Origin: Vibrio pacinii DSM 19139
GTDB lineage: Bacteria > Pseudomonadota > Gammaproteobacteria > Enterobacterales > Vibrionaceae
Reading direction: 5' to 3'
Assembly (NCBI RefSeq): GCF_000711795.1
Contig: NZ_JONH01000001.1
Location: 372,001 to 436,000, forward strand
Length of the DNA: 64,000 nucleotides
Shown: in pieces, positions 27,343-36,384 of the stretch
Layout of the letters: every line of letters starts with the position of its first letter
Numbering within the stretch: the stretch's first letter is position 1
Translations under genes and position numbers: made by a program
The notes under the pieces: generated by a model
Seen by the model: only the letters and a program-made list of their open reading frames with translations
Told to the model about the DNA's origin: nothing
Databases searched by the model: none

Positions 27343-27369
27343 CCTCAGGATTAAAAATTTAGACGCAGC

Positions 27370-27398
27370 ATTCTACCGAGCAGATCGATAGCTGTCGA
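27370..27398 (-). promoter_or_regulatory. sigma-70 promoter of tig
   Basis: On the minus strand TCGACA (27393-27398), a 17-base spacer, and TAGAAT (27370-27375): each hexamer matches the consensus at five of six positions. Transcription would start near 27363, about 213 bases before the tig ATG. Confidence 0.7.
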
Positions 27399-27654
27399 GC
27401 CGATCGCTGAGATCGCCACGCGATAACCCTAAAAACTCACTTAACTGCTAAAAAAAACACCAATTACGGTTTCTTTGCACTCAGAAATGGGGACATTAAA
27501 GTCTTTTTCAAGAGAAACTAATGTTTTTTTTGAGTTTAAAGACAAAAGTAGATCTAAGTCCGGTTTTATCCCTCAATTTATCAATGCACCTAAACACATT
27601 TGTAACAAAACCCTTTACGCTATAGCCAGTTAAAGAAGTCATTCAGGGATTGAA
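27399..27654. other. intergenic region between divergent tig and dctB
   Basis: Beyond the tig promoter, about 255 AT-rich bases lead to dctB. I see no gene and no clear -35/-10 pair or sigma-54 site for dctB; its start (27655) has only a modest ribosome-binding site (GGGATTGAA). Confidence 0.5.
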
Positions 27655-29442
27655 ATGCTAACGTTTCGTCGCAGCAAATTTACTCTACTAGTGCTGTACG
27701 TTTTTGTCGTTATCGGTGGCTCAAGTTGGTTTTGGCAATCAAGTGAAAACAGGCAGTTAGCAAACCATCAAGAACAACTAGAACGTTTTGCTGAGTACAT
27801 TTCTAGTAAACTCGATAAGTATGCGCATTTACCGCAGTTGATCGCCAAAGACCCCGCTCTAGTTGCCGCTCTCCAGTCGCCCAACAATACGGCGCAGATA
27901 GAGTTGACCAACCGCTTTCTTGAGCAGGTTAATCAAATCATCCAATCGACGGACGCTTACCTGCTTGATGAGTATGGCAATACCATTGCGTCAAGCAACT
28001 GGAACCTTGAGCGATCGTTCTTGGGGCGGAATTACGCTTGGCGACCTTACTTTTCAGACGCTATCCAAGGGCAGCGCAGTCAATATTTTGCGCTCGGTTC
28101 AAGCTCCAAACAACGCGGCTACTATTTCTCTTATCCCGTCACCTACGCGGCGGAAATCATTGGCGTCATCGTAATTAAGACAGATCTCACTGCGATTGAG
28201 GCCAATTGGCAAAATAGAACCAATATCTTCGTCGCTACCGACGCCAATAATGTCATCTTTATGTCAAGCAATGACGACTGGTTGTTTAAAAGTTTAACCC
28301 CTCTGTCTGAACAGGATCGTTTGACTATTCTTAACAGTCGCCAGTACTTAGATAAACCAATTCGTTCAATGAATCTTATTGGAGATATAAGCCAAGAGCA
28401 TGCTGAGTTAAAAAACCCGACGGCCTCTGGGTTTGAAAATGACTACTTAGTCTCTTCACGTCCATTAAGTAAACACCCACTGACCTTACGTGTACTGAGT
28501 TCGAAATCCATTTTGGTTTGGAACTCATTAAGCTTTGCTTTAGTAACCAGCTTGCTGTTTGTCATCGCCTACCTTTCACTGCAACTTGCCTACCAACGCC
28601 AGTTAAAAAAACGTCAGTTCGAGCAGTTACAATCAGAGGCCAGACAAAAACTTGAGTTTTTGGTGATGGAGCGTACTTCAGAATTACAAGCGGAAATTCA
28701 TGAACGAGTCAAAACCGAGCAAGCATTACGTCAGACACAAAACGAACTAATCCAAGCGGCCAAACTGGCGGTATTAGGGCAAATGTCGGCGAGTATTAGC
28801 CACGAGTTGAATAATCCTCTCGCCGCAATTCGCAGTTTCGCCGACAATGCTCGACGCTTTCTGGTTAAGCAAAGTTATGATCGCGTCGATGATAATTTAA
28901 TGCGCATCTCGGCATTGACCGATAGAATGGCAAAGATCAGTAATCAACTGCGTTCATTTGCCAAAAAGAGTGACAGTAACGAAATAAGCCAGCTTGATGT
29001 CTCTCCGTTGATCATCGCTGCCAAAGAACTGCTCAGCGCGCAATTTAAAGCCGAACAAACTGAGTTGACGTTACAGCTTGGCGATCCACTACCAGAGGTA
29101 GTGCTCAACCCAATTCAATTTGAGCAAGTGTTGATTAATCTCATCACCAATGCGCTGCAAGCCGTGACACAACAAAGTCATAAGCAGGTCGTTATCTCGA
29201 CCCAACAACGAGATCAACAGCTGTGTATTTATGTCGATGACAACGGTCCTGGGATTCCGTTTAACCAACGAGCCCAACTGTTTGAGCCCTTCTACACCAC
29301 CAAGAAAAATGGTTTAGGGCTTGGTTTATCGATCTCACAACAGATCATGCAAGCCATGAATGGCCGCCTGCAAGTCAATGAATCACCATTAGGTGGCGCG
29401 CGTTTTATTATTTCACTGCCGCTGAACACCGAACAAGCGTAA
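27655..29442 (+). CDS. dctB: DctB-type sensor histidine kinase for C4-dicarboxylates
   Basis: 595 residues. Two membrane helices (about 10-27 and 290-312) bracket a periplasmic double-Cache/PAS sensor (about 30-285) with 'RPYFSDAIQG' and 'GYYFSYPV', typical of DctB. The cytoplasmic part has a coiled coil, the phosphoacceptor H383 in 'SISHELNNPLAAIRSF', and the ATP-binding boxes 'LITNALQA', 'VDDNGPGIP' and 'GLGLGLSISQQI'. It senses succinate, fumarate or malate and phosphorylates DctD, encoded 12 bases downstream. The pair is convergent with the dctPQM transporter. Confidence 0.92.
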   Translation: MLTFRRSKFTLLVLYVFVVIGGSSWFWQSSENRQLANHQEQLERFAEYISSKLDKYAHLPQLIAKDPALVAALQSPNNTAQIELTNRFLEQVNQIIQSTDAYLLDEYGNTIASSNWNLERSFLGRNYAWRPYFSDAIQGQRSQYFALGSSSKQRGYYFSYPVTYAAEIIGVIVIKTDLTAIEANWQNRTNIFVATDANNVIFMSSNDDWLFKSLTPLSEQDRLTILNSRQYLDKPIRSMNLIGDISQEHAELKNPTASGFENDYLVSSRPLSKHPLTLRVLSSKSILVWNSLSFALVTSLLFVIAYLSLQLAYQRQLKKRQFEQLQSEARQKLEFLVMERTSELQAEIHERVKTEQALRQTQNELIQAAKLAVLGQMSASISHELNNPLAAIRSFADNARRFLVKQSYDRVDDNLMRISALTDRMAKISNQLRSFAKKSDSNEISQLDVSPLIIAAKELLSAQFKAEQTELTLQLGDPLPEVVLNPIQFEQVLINLITNALQAVTQQSHKQVVISTQQRDQQLCIYVDDNGPGIPFNQRAQLFEPFYTTKKNGLGLGLSISQQIMQAMNGRLQVNESPLGGARFIISLPLNTEQA

Positions 29443-29454
29443 CAAGGAACACCG

Positions 29455-30798
29455 ATGTACGATGTAATATTCATCGATGACGAGGGCGACATTCGTCTCG
29501 CCATTGAACAAAGCTTTGAACTTGAAGAGATCTCAGCGCGATTTTTCGCCAGTGCCGAAGACGCCCTATTGGCGATTAAAATCGATGGACTGCCAAAGGT
29601 TGTGATTACAGACATCTGTCTGCCTGGTCTTTCTGGCGAGAACATGTTGTCGAGCATTTTGCACCAAGATGCAGATATTCCGGTGATCTTAATTACTGGT
29701 CACGGCGACATCTCGATGGCGGTAAATGCCCTACAAAACGGCGCTTATGATTTCATTGAAAAACCATTTCCGATTGATCGCCTGATAGACACGACCCGAC
29801 GCGCCTTAGAAAAACGTGAGCTGACAATAGAGAACCAAGAGCTAAAACGTAGCTTGAAAGCGAGTCAGGCGTTAGGCCCGCGAATTATTGGTGACACACC
29901 ATCAATTCAGGCGTTGCGCGATACCATCATCCATATCGCCGACACCAGTGCCGACATTTTACTGTTTGGCGAGACCGGAACCGGGAAAGAGCTGTTTGCC
30001 CGCTCGATTCACGAACAAAGCTCTCGTCGCGACAATAATTTTGTCGCGATTAACTGCGGCGCAGTTCCAGAAAACCTGATTGAAAGCGAGCTATACGGCC
30101 ATGAAAAAGGCGCATTCACTGGCGCAGACAATCAACGTATTGGCAAATTTGAACATGCGCAAGGCGGAACACTGTTCTTAGATGAGATTGAGTCAATGCC
30201 GATGCAAGCACAAATTCGTCTGCTGCGGGTATTACAAGAGCGTGTGATTGAACGCGTTGGCTCTAATGAACTGATCCCGATTGATATCCGAGTGATTGCG
30301 GCGACCAAGGTTGATCTTAAACAAGCCGCAAGTGAAGGGCTCTTTCGCGAAGATCTCTATTATCGCCTCAATGTTGTCACACTCGATTTACCGCCACTGA
30401 GACAACGTAAAGAAGACATCCCAACCTTATTCCATCACTTTTTGTTAGTGGCTGCCGCGCGCTATGGTAAATCAGCACCCGCGATAGAGGCGCAACAAAT
30501 CCATCAGTTAATGAGCCACGACTGGCCGGGTAACGTGCGTGAACTGCGCAATGCAGCTGAACGTTTTGTTTTACTCGGTAGATTGTCGCAGTTCGATGGT
30601 CAACCTGAGCCAGAGAGCCACGATATGGGGCTGGCCGAACAGATGGCTGAGTTTGAAAAGAGTCTCATCGAACAAGCCTTAAACCATCACCAAGGCAGCA
30701 TCAAGCAAACCATGCAGCAACTGCAACTCGCACGGAAAACTCTCTACGATAAAATGCAAAAATATGGGTTAGATAAAGATAACTACAAATCTGATTAA
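29455..30798 (+). CDS. dctD: DctD-type sigma-54-dependent response regulator
   Basis: 447 residues. Receiver domain (1-120) with phospho-acceptor D53 in '[10 protein letters not shown]', a central AAA+ sigma-54 interaction domain with Walker A '[11 protein letters not shown]' and the 'GAFTGA' loop near residue 220, and a C-terminal Fis-type helix-turn-helix ('[20 protein letters not shown]'). It activates sigma-54 RNA polymerase at the dctPQM promoter; a matching -24/-12 element is present at 34051-34067. Translated from an ATG with AAGGA upstream, co-transcribed with dctB. Confidence 0.93.
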   Translation: MYDVIFIDDEGDIRLAIEQSFELEEISARFFASAEDALLAIKIDGLPKVVITDICLPGLSGENMLSSILHQDADIPVILITGHGDISMAVNALQNGAYDFIEKPFPIDRLIDTTRRALEKRELTIENQELKRSLKASQALGPRIIGDTPSIQALRDTIIHIADTSADILLFGETGTGKELFARSIHEQSSRRDNNFVAINCGAVPENLIESELYGHEKGAFTGADNQRIGKFEHAQGGTLFLDEIESMPMQAQIRLLRVLQERVIERVGSNELIPIDIRVIAATKVDLKQAASEGLFREDLYYRLNVVTLDLPPLRQRKEDIPTLFHHFLLVAAARYGKSAPAIEAQQIHQLMSHDWPGNVRELRNAAERFVLLGRLSQFDGQPEPESHDMGLAEQMAEFEKSLIEQALNHHQGSIKQTMQQLQLARKTLYDKMQKYGLDKDNYKSD

Positions 30799-30817
30799 CC
30801 AATGCCACATGCCAATA

Positions 30818-30851
30818 AAAAGCCCCGCAATGACATCATTGCGGGGCTTTT
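30818..30851. terminator. bidirectional terminator between dctD and dctM
   Basis: AAAAGCCCCGCAATGA (30818-30833) pairs with TCATTGCGGGGCTTTT (30836-30851), a perfect 16-bp palindrome with T-tracts in both directions, serving the convergent dctBD and dctPQM units. Confidence 0.93.
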
Positions 30852-30872
30852 TATTACGTTTCTAATCAAACA

Positions 30873-32234
30873 CTACTTGGTGATGATTTCTGGCCCCATC
30901 AGGGTGGTTGGTAGCCAGGTTGATACCCAAGGTACATAAGTCACAATGATCAAGAACAAGAACATCACTCCGACCCATGGCAATGCCGCTTTAACCACCT
31001 GCATCATCGACATTTTGGCCACCCCAGCGGTGACAAACAAGTTGAGCCCCACTGGCGGCGTTATCATGCCAATCTCCATATTGACCACCATCATGATACC
31101 AAGGTGAATAGGATCGATGCCCAGCGCAATCGCAATTGGGAACACCAGTGGAGCAACAATGATCAGCAGACCCGATGGTTCCATAAACTGACCGCCAATC
31201 AACAGTAGAACGTTGACCACAATGAGGAAAGTTATCGGCCCCAGTCCGGCCGATAACATCGACTCAGTAATCATCTGAGGGATGCGTTCTTCCGTCAGTA
31301 CGTGCTTGAGAATCAAAGCATTAGCAATGATAAACAGCAACATAATGGTTAGCTTACCCGCATCGTACAGAGTCTGTTTTGTGTCTTTATGCACAAACGC
31401 TTGAACAACCTTGACCAGTGCAGGCTTGGTGTTTTTCTTATCGGAAAATGGTCCCATGTCTTTGTAGACAAAGTTAGCGATAAAGAATGAGTAAATGGCC
31501 GCAACGGCAGCAGCTTCGGTCGGGGTGAAAACACCACCGTAGATACCACCAAGAATAATGACCACCAGCAATAGACCCCAGCTGGCATCCTTTGCTGAAT
31601 TAAACATTTCCTTCCAACCTACAAAGGGTTGTTTCGGTAGGTTCTTTACACGCGCCGCAATGTAGATAGCTATCATCAACATTACGCCCGCCAACAGGCC
31701 AGGAATCACGCCACCTAAGAACATACGACCTACGGATACATCCGTCGCCGCCGCATACACCACCATAACGATAGAAGGTGGAATCAAGATTCCTAGCGTC
31801 CCGGCATTACAAATAACTCCAGCCGCAAAATCTTTTGAATAGCCGTTTTTAATCATACCGGCGATAACAATACTACCGATAGCCACTACCGTTGCAGGAG
31901 ATGACCCCGACAGCGCGGCAAACATCATACAGGCAACCACAGAGGCCATCGCGAGGCCGCCGCGGAACCAACCAACCATCGCGATGGCAAAGCGAATAAT
32001 ACGTTTCGCCACCCCACCAGTTGACATAAAACTTGAAGCGAGAATAAAAAATGGAATCGCGAGTAAAGTGTAGTGTCCGGCAAATGCATTGAATAAGGTT
32101 TGTGCCACTGACGCCAGTGACGCGTCAGAATGGATCATTAAGAACAAGACACTTGATAGACCCAATGACACCGCAATTGGTACACCGATCAGCATAAAGC
32201 CAATCACCATGATAAATAAGAATAAAATATCCAT
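30873..32234 (-). CDS. dctM: TRAP dicarboxylate transporter, large permease DctM
   Basis: 453 residues, almost entirely hydrophobic, with about twelve predicted membrane segments. Family signatures include 'IPFFILASSFMSTGGVAKRII' near 58, 'AALSGSSPATVVAIGS' near 106, 'GILIPPSIVMVVYAAATDVSVG' and 'EIGMITPPVGLNLFV'. It forms the Na+-driven transport channel for C4-dicarboxylates with DctQ. The gene starts three bases after the dctQ stop, so translation is coupled. Confidence 0.95.
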   Translation of the reverse strand: MDILFLFIMVIGFMLIGVPIAVSLGLSSVLFLMIHSDASLASVAQTLFNAFAGHYTLLAIPFFILASSFMSTGGVAKRIIRFAIAMVGWFRGGLAMASVVACMMFAALSGSSPATVVAIGSIVIAGMIKNGYSKDFAAGVICNAGTLGILIPPSIVMVVYAAATDVSVGRMFLGGVIPGLLAGVMLMIAIYIAARVKNLPKQPFVGWKEMFNSAKDASWGLLLVVIILGGIYGGVFTPTEAAAVAAIYSFFIANFVYKDMGPFSDKKNTKPALVKVVQAFVHKDTKQTLYDAGKLTIMLLFIIANALILKHVLTEERIPQMITESMLSAGLGPITFLIVVNVLLLIGGQFMEPSGLLIIVAPLVFPIAIALGIDPIHLGIMMVVNMEIGMITPPVGLNLFVTAGVAKMSMMQVVKAALPWVGVMFLFLIIVTYVPWVSTWLPTTLMGPEIITK

Positions 32235-32237
32235 GGC

Positions 32238-32906
32238 TTAGCTCTCCTTGCTGTTATTGTTGTGTTTAGGTTCCATCGCCTCGCCCGCGTCTTTGAGTTC
32301 TTCTTTCCATGCTTCGAGTTCTTCTTCCGCTTCATGGCCAGCAATAAGACGATCAAGCTCGCCAGTCATGATCTGCCAAGTGGCTTGTGCAAAACGTAAT
32401 GTCAGCAACGCCATACCGATCGGCAGCGCCATATAAGGAATAAAACGTGGCAGTTTTTCGTAACGCTCGCCTTCATTAAGCCAATCCGCCATAAATTGCA
32501 GTATCTCTGGCATCGGAATATCGTCGGTTTCATACCACGCACGCTCGGTCGCAAAGGGATACCAATAGTTCCATGAGCCAATCAGCAGTAGAATAGAAAA
32601 GGTCAAACAACCAGCGGCAGCGGCGAGAGCGTAGATTTTGCGCAGTTTCTCTGGCGCGAGGTTGATAATGACATCAACGCCGATGTGGAAATGCTTTTTC
32701 ACTCCGTATGATGCGCCAACCAGCACCATCCAAGCGAACATAAAGACCGTTAGTTCCAACGCCCATAAAATGTTGTCATTAAAGACATAGCGAAACACAA
32801 CGTTAGCAAAAGTGAGCAAGGTCATCGCTCCTAAGAAAAACGCGATCAGAGTTTCCTCGATTGCGTCCGTCACCTTCCCGATTCTGGCAAAAATAGACTG
32901 TTCCAT
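32238..32906 (-). CDS. dctQ: TRAP dicarboxylate transporter, small permease DctQ
   Basis: 222 residues from the ATG at 32906 (MEQSIFARIGKVTDAIEE); a GTG 12 bases upstream and an ATG at 32933 are alternatives, and the ribosome-binding site is weak, so the start is not certain. Four membrane helices are predicted, with the DctQ signature 'FANVVFRYVFNDNILWALEL' in the first part. The tail is acidic (EAEEELEAWKEELKDAGE). It partners DctM; the acidic tail is longer than in many DctQ proteins. Confidence 0.92.
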   Translation of the reverse strand: MEQSIFARIGKVTDAIEETLIAFFLGAMTLLTFANVVFRYVFNDNILWALELTVFMFAWMVLVGASYGVKKHFHIGVDVIINLAPEKLRKIYALAAAAGCLTFSILLLIGSWNYWYPFATERAWYETDDIPMPEILQFMADWLNEGERYEKLPRFIPYMALPIGMALLTLRFAQATWQIMTGELDRLIAGHEAEEELEAWKEELKDAGEAMEPKHNNNSKES

Positions 32907-32938
32907 AAGTTTCTTCACTTTATCGCAGTTCAAATAAA

Positions 32939-32963
32939 GGCCCTCCTCCCGAACAAGAGGGCC
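32939..32963 (-). terminator. intercistronic hairpin between dctP and dctQ
   Basis: GGCCCTC (32939-32945) and GAGGGCC (32957-32963), 11-base loop, no strong T-tract. Typical of a stabilising or partly terminating stem that raises binding-protein levels over permease. Confidence 0.6.
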
Positions 32964-32997
32964 AATAGTTAGAGATCGTTATAATTATTGTTGGTAA

Positions 32998-33993
32998 TTA
33001 CTGGTTCGACGCCAATGCGGCTTCGATTAAGTCTGAACCAATGTCTTTCTCAAACTTCTTCCACACGGGTTGAAGTGCTGTCACCCATTCTTGACGCTGT
33101 TCAGCAGTCAAAGAACGAACTACACCGCCGGCTTCAATAATATTGTTCTTGTTGGCAAGATTAACCTTCGAAGACTCTGCGTTACGTGCTTCGGTAACTT
33201 CTTGAATGATGTTACCAAGTTGACGACGCTGATCTTCAGGTAGCCCTTTCCAAAAATCTTTAGACGTCACCACAAGGTAATCCAAGATGCCGTGGTTTGT
33301 TTCGGTAATGCCGTCCTGAACTTCGAAGAATTTTTTACCGTAGATGTTTGACCATGTGTTTTCTTGGCCATCGATAACTTTGGTTTGTAGACCACCGTAA
33401 ACTTCTTTGAATGACATTTTCTGTGGGTTAGCACCAAGCTGTTCAAACTGAGCAACCAATACATCTGACGCCTGTACACGGAACTTGAGGCCTTTCGCAT
33501 CTTCAGGAGAGATAAGTGGCTGGTTAGCCGACATCTGCTTCATGCCATTATGCCAAAACGCCAAGCCTTGAAGGCCACGGCGACGCATTGCATTCTTGAG
33601 CTTTTCACCTGCTTGTGAATTTTGGAAACGGTCAACCGCTTCAACATCTTCAAACAAGAAAGGCAGATCGAAGATACGGTATTTTTTAGTGAACTTTTCA
33701 AACTTTGACAAAGAAGGGGCAGCAAGTTGCACATCACCATTAAGCAGCGCTTCAAGTACTTTATCATCATCATAAAGCGTTGAGTTTGGGAAAACCTGCA
33801 TACACATTTTTCCGTTCATCTCTTCGTTGACACGCTTTTCAAGTAATGAAGCCGCGATTCCTTTCGGGTGTTTATCTGTATTCGTTACATGGCTGAACTT
33901 GATGACCGTTTCACCCGGGTCACAGTTCGCCGCAGCATTAAAACTGGTCACAGCAAGAATTGAAGCAGATAGTAGGGTCAATGGCTTAAGCAT
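32998..33993 (-). CDS. dctP: TRAP dicarboxylate transporter, periplasmic binding protein DctP
   Basis: 331 residues. Signal peptide (MLKPLTLLSASILAVTSFNA, cleavage near NAAA/NC), then the DctP fold with 'ETVIKFSHVTNTDKHPKG', 'ALLNGDVQLAAPS' and 'VYGGLQTKVIDGQENTWSNI', the last being the conserved ligand-binding region with the carboxylate-binding arginine upstream ('KFRVQAS'). It captures succinate, fumarate or malate in the periplasm and delivers it to DctQM. Strong ribosome-binding site (AAGGAGAATAATA) and first gene of the operon under the sigma-54 promoter. Confidence 0.95.
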   Translation of the reverse strand: MLKPLTLLSASILAVTSFNAAANCDPGETVIKFSHVTNTDKHPKGIAASLLEKRVNEEMNGKMCMQVFPNSTLYDDDKVLEALLNGDVQLAAPSLSKFEKFTKKYRIFDLPFLFEDVEAVDRFQNSQAGEKLKNAMRRRGLQGLAFWHNGMKQMSANQPLISPEDAKGLKFRVQASDVLVAQFEQLGANPQKMSFKEVYGGLQTKVIDGQENTWSNIYGKKFFEVQDGITETNHGILDYLVVTSKDFWKGLPEDQRRQLGNIIQEVTEARNAESSKVNLANKNNIIEAGGVVRSLTAEQRQEWVTALQPVWKKFEKDIGSDLIEAALASNQ

Positions 33994-34050
33994 TATTATT
34001 CTCCTTGTTAAATGAACAACCCCATCACTGGGTGTTGATATTTATATAAG

Positions 34051-34067
34051 GGCAATAACCAAGCCAA
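34051..34067 (-). promoter_or_regulatory. sigma-54 promoter of dctPQM
   Basis: Minus strand TTGGCTTGGTTATTGCC, matching the TTGGCACG-N4-TTGC consensus with correct GG/GC spacing. It is about 60 bases upstream of dctP. DctD, encoded next door, has a GAFTGA loop and so is its likely activator. Confidence 0.85.
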
Positions 34068-34239
34068 GTTAGAAAAAAGACAATTAATACCTACAAATCA
34101 ATAATTTATGAAAAACTCGCATTTTTGCGCTCTGTTTGAGATCACATCTTGCAACACAAATGGGTGGAAACCTACCCATCAAAAAAACCAAGACGGGTCA
34201 ATTCACACATATTTAACAACTCCATAAAACAGATAAAAC

Positions 34240-34265
34240 AAATGGCAGTCCGAAGACTGCCATTT
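34240..34265 (-). terminator. terminator of the sugar ABC transporter operon
   Basis: AAATGGCAGTC (34240-34250), tetraloop CGAA, GACTGCCATTT (34255-34265), followed leftward by GTTTT. Lies about 140 bases past the ATPase gene stop. Confidence 0.8.
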
Positions 34266-34405
34266 TGGTAAATTGAGATAAGGTGAACATAAGGAGACGG
34301 GAATAGACACCTCAACTCACAAGAACGTGATACTTATTTCACGCGTTAATTTAAGAATAGTCGACTTTAGTTATTTTACTAACAATTTAATCAATAATAT
34401 TACCG

Positions 34406-35521
34406 TTAGTGAAACTCGATTCGCTGCTCGGTACTCGCATCAAAAAACACCGCTTTAGAGAGGTCAAAATGCAGTGGCGCAACTTGACCAGCCCTGACAT
34501 CCAGTTCCGGAGAGAGTCGACATGCCACTTCTTGCTGATTCACTTTGATCATCGCAATGGTATCTGGTCCAGTCGGTTCAAGAACCTCTAACGTTAGATC
34601 TAACTGTGTGGTTGCACTAGAGTCTGGATTTTCACTGTCAGTGATATGCTCGGGGCGCAAACCAATCACAATCTCTTTACCATCTTGATCGCGCATTGAT
34701 GAAGGCAAATTGATGTGATGCTCCTGATCATTACCGCCTTTAACTTTGATCACCGGATTATCTTGTTCATCCAGATCAACCATGGTTTTGATAAAGTTCA
34801 TCGATGGTGAGCCCATAAAGCCAGCAACAAACATATTATTGGGTTTATTGTAAATCTCTTGTGGCGTACCAAGCTGCTGCAGTTCGCCATCTTTCATCAC
34901 CGCAATTCGGTCTGCTAAGGTCATTGCCTCAATCTGATCATGGGTCACATAAACGATGGTGGTATTGAGCTGTTGATGCAAACGCTTAATTTGATGACGC
35001 ATCTCGACACGTAATTTTGCGTCGAGGTTAGACAAGGGTTCATCAAATAGGTAGAGCTTAGGTCGACGAGCGAGTGCACGCCCCATCGCGACACGCTGGC
35101 GCTGACCGCCAGACAGTTGCGAGGGTTTACGATCTAGCAAGTGTTCAATTTGCAACATGGTTGCCACGCGCTCGACTTCGGCGTCAATATCCGCTTGCGG
35201 CATCTTGCGGATTTTAAGACCAAACTCAATGTTACCGCGTACCGTCATATTGGGGTACAACGCGTAAGACTGAAACACCATCGCAATGTCTCGGTCTTTA
35301 GGTTCGATATCCGACACATCATTGCCATCAATAACAATTTCTCCGGAGCTGATACTTTCCAGCCCTGCAATGGTGTTCATCAATGTCGATTTACCACACC
35401 CTGATGGGCCAACAAGAATCAGAAATTCACCAGAATCAATATTAATATCGATACCTTTTAAGGTTTCTTGCTCCGCTTTGGGATAGGTTTTACGGATCTG
35501 TTTAAGTTCGAGTGTTGCCAT
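34406..35521 (-). CDS. sugar ABC transporter ATP-binding protein (MalK/UgpC/GtsD type)
   Basis: 371 residues. Walker A 'GPSGCGKSTLMN' near 37-48, signature 'LSGGQRQRVAMGRALAR' near 135-151, Walker B 'LYLFDEPLSNLD' near 156-167, and a C-terminal MalK-type regulatory OB domain with 'IGLRPEHI'. It energises the import of a sugar through the two permeases encoded upstream; such subunits can be shared among several CUT1 transporters. It is the last gene of the operon, five bases after the second permease. Confidence 0.93.
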   Translation of the reverse strand: MATLELKQIRKTYPKAEQETLKGIDINIDSGEFLILVGPSGCGKSTLMNTIAGLESISSGEIVIDGNDVSDIEPKDRDIAMVFQSYALYPNMTVRGNIEFGLKIRKMPQADIDAEVERVATMLQIEHLLDRKPSQLSGGQRQRVAMGRALARRPKLYLFDEPLSNLDAKLRVEMRHQIKRLHQQLNTTIVYVTHDQIEAMTLADRIAVMKDGELQQLGTPQEIYNKPNNMFVAGFMGSPSMNFIKTMVDLDEQDNPVIKVKGGNDQEHHINLPSSMRDQDGKEIVIGLRPEHITDSENPDSSATTQLDLTLEVLEPTGPDTIAMIKVNQQEVACRLSPELDVRAGQVAPLHFDLSKAVFFDASTEQRIEFH

Positions 35522-35526
35522 GATAA

Positions 35527-36384
35527 TTATCCTTTTACCGATCCAGCCGTTAGGCCGCGAACAAAATATTTTCCTGCTAAGGCATAAACTAATAGTGTTG
35601 GGAGTGCCGCGATGATGGCCGCGGCCATATCGACGTTATACTCTTTCACCCCGGTGCTGGTATTGACTAAGTTATTCAACGCGACCGTAATCGGTTGAGT
35701 TTCTGAACCTGAATAAACCACCCCAAACAGGAAGTCATTCCAAATTGCCGTGAACTGCCAAATCACCGTGACCATAATAATTGGCGTTGAAATAGGCAGT
35801 AATATCTTGAAGAAGATAGTAAAGAAACCTGCACCATCGAGCTTCGCCGCTTTAACCAGTTCATCAGGAATACTGATGTAGAAATTACGAAAGAACAGCG
35901 TGGTGAACGCCATACCATAGATAACATGGACAATAACCAACCCAGCGGTGGTATTTGCCAAGCCCAATTTGCCCAGTACTGTAGCCATTGGCAGCAAAAT
36001 GACCTGAAACGGTATAAAGCAACCGAACAGCAGTAAACTAAAAAACAGGTTCGAACCACGGAACTGCCATTTGGTCACAACGTAACCATTGAAAGCACCG
36101 AGCAAGGTCGAAATAGCTACCGCTGGAATCACCATTTGAAATGAGTTCCAGAAATACCCTTTGATCCCTTCACATTTCACCCCTGTACAGGCCGTATCCC
36201 AAGCTTTAAACCATGCATCGAATACCCACTCTGTCGGCAAACTCATCAAGTTGCCCGCTTTAATATCGGGTAAAGTTTTGAATGAGGTGATCACCATAAC
36301 AAACAACGGCATCAAGTAGACGACACAGAAAAAGGCCAGTGTTGAGTAAATAAACAGTCGAGAGAAATTGATACTGCGCATCAT
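35527..36384 (-). CDS. sugar ABC transporter permease (MalG/GtsC type)
   Basis: 285 residues with six predicted membrane helices. The EAA loop that contacts the ATPase reads 'DELVKAAKLDGAGFFTIFFK' near residue 188, and the C-terminus (GKYFVRGLTAGSVKG) is typical of MalG-type permeases. It pairs with the permease encoded just upstream, whose stop overlaps this start by four bases. A periplasmic loop with two cysteines (ACTGVKCEG) is seen near residue 60, as in GtsC-like proteins; this suggests a disulfide but is not proven. Confidence 0.93.
   Translation of the reverse strand: MMRSINFSRLFIYSTLAFFCVVYLMPLFVMVITSFKTLPDIKAGNLMSLPTEWVFDAWFKAWDTACTGVKCEGIKGYFWNSFQMVIPAVAISTLLGAFNGYVVTKWQFRGSNLFFSLLLFGCFIPFQVILLPMATVLGKLGLANTTAGLVIVHVIYGMAFTTLFFRNFYISIPDELVKAAKLDGAGFFTIFFKILLPISTPIIMVTVIWQFTAIWNDFLFGVVYSGSETQPITVALNNLVNTSTGVKEYNVDMAAAIIAALPTLLVYALAGKYFVRGLTAGSVKG

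Larger units (their letters stand above)
33994..34405. other. intergenic region between dctP and the sugar ABC transporter
   Basis: 412 bases without a gene. It contains the dctP ribosome-binding site and sigma-54 promoter, AT-rich sequence where DctD enhancer sites would be expected (no clear palindrome identified), and the terminator of the sugar transporter operon at 34240-34265. Confidence 0.7.
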
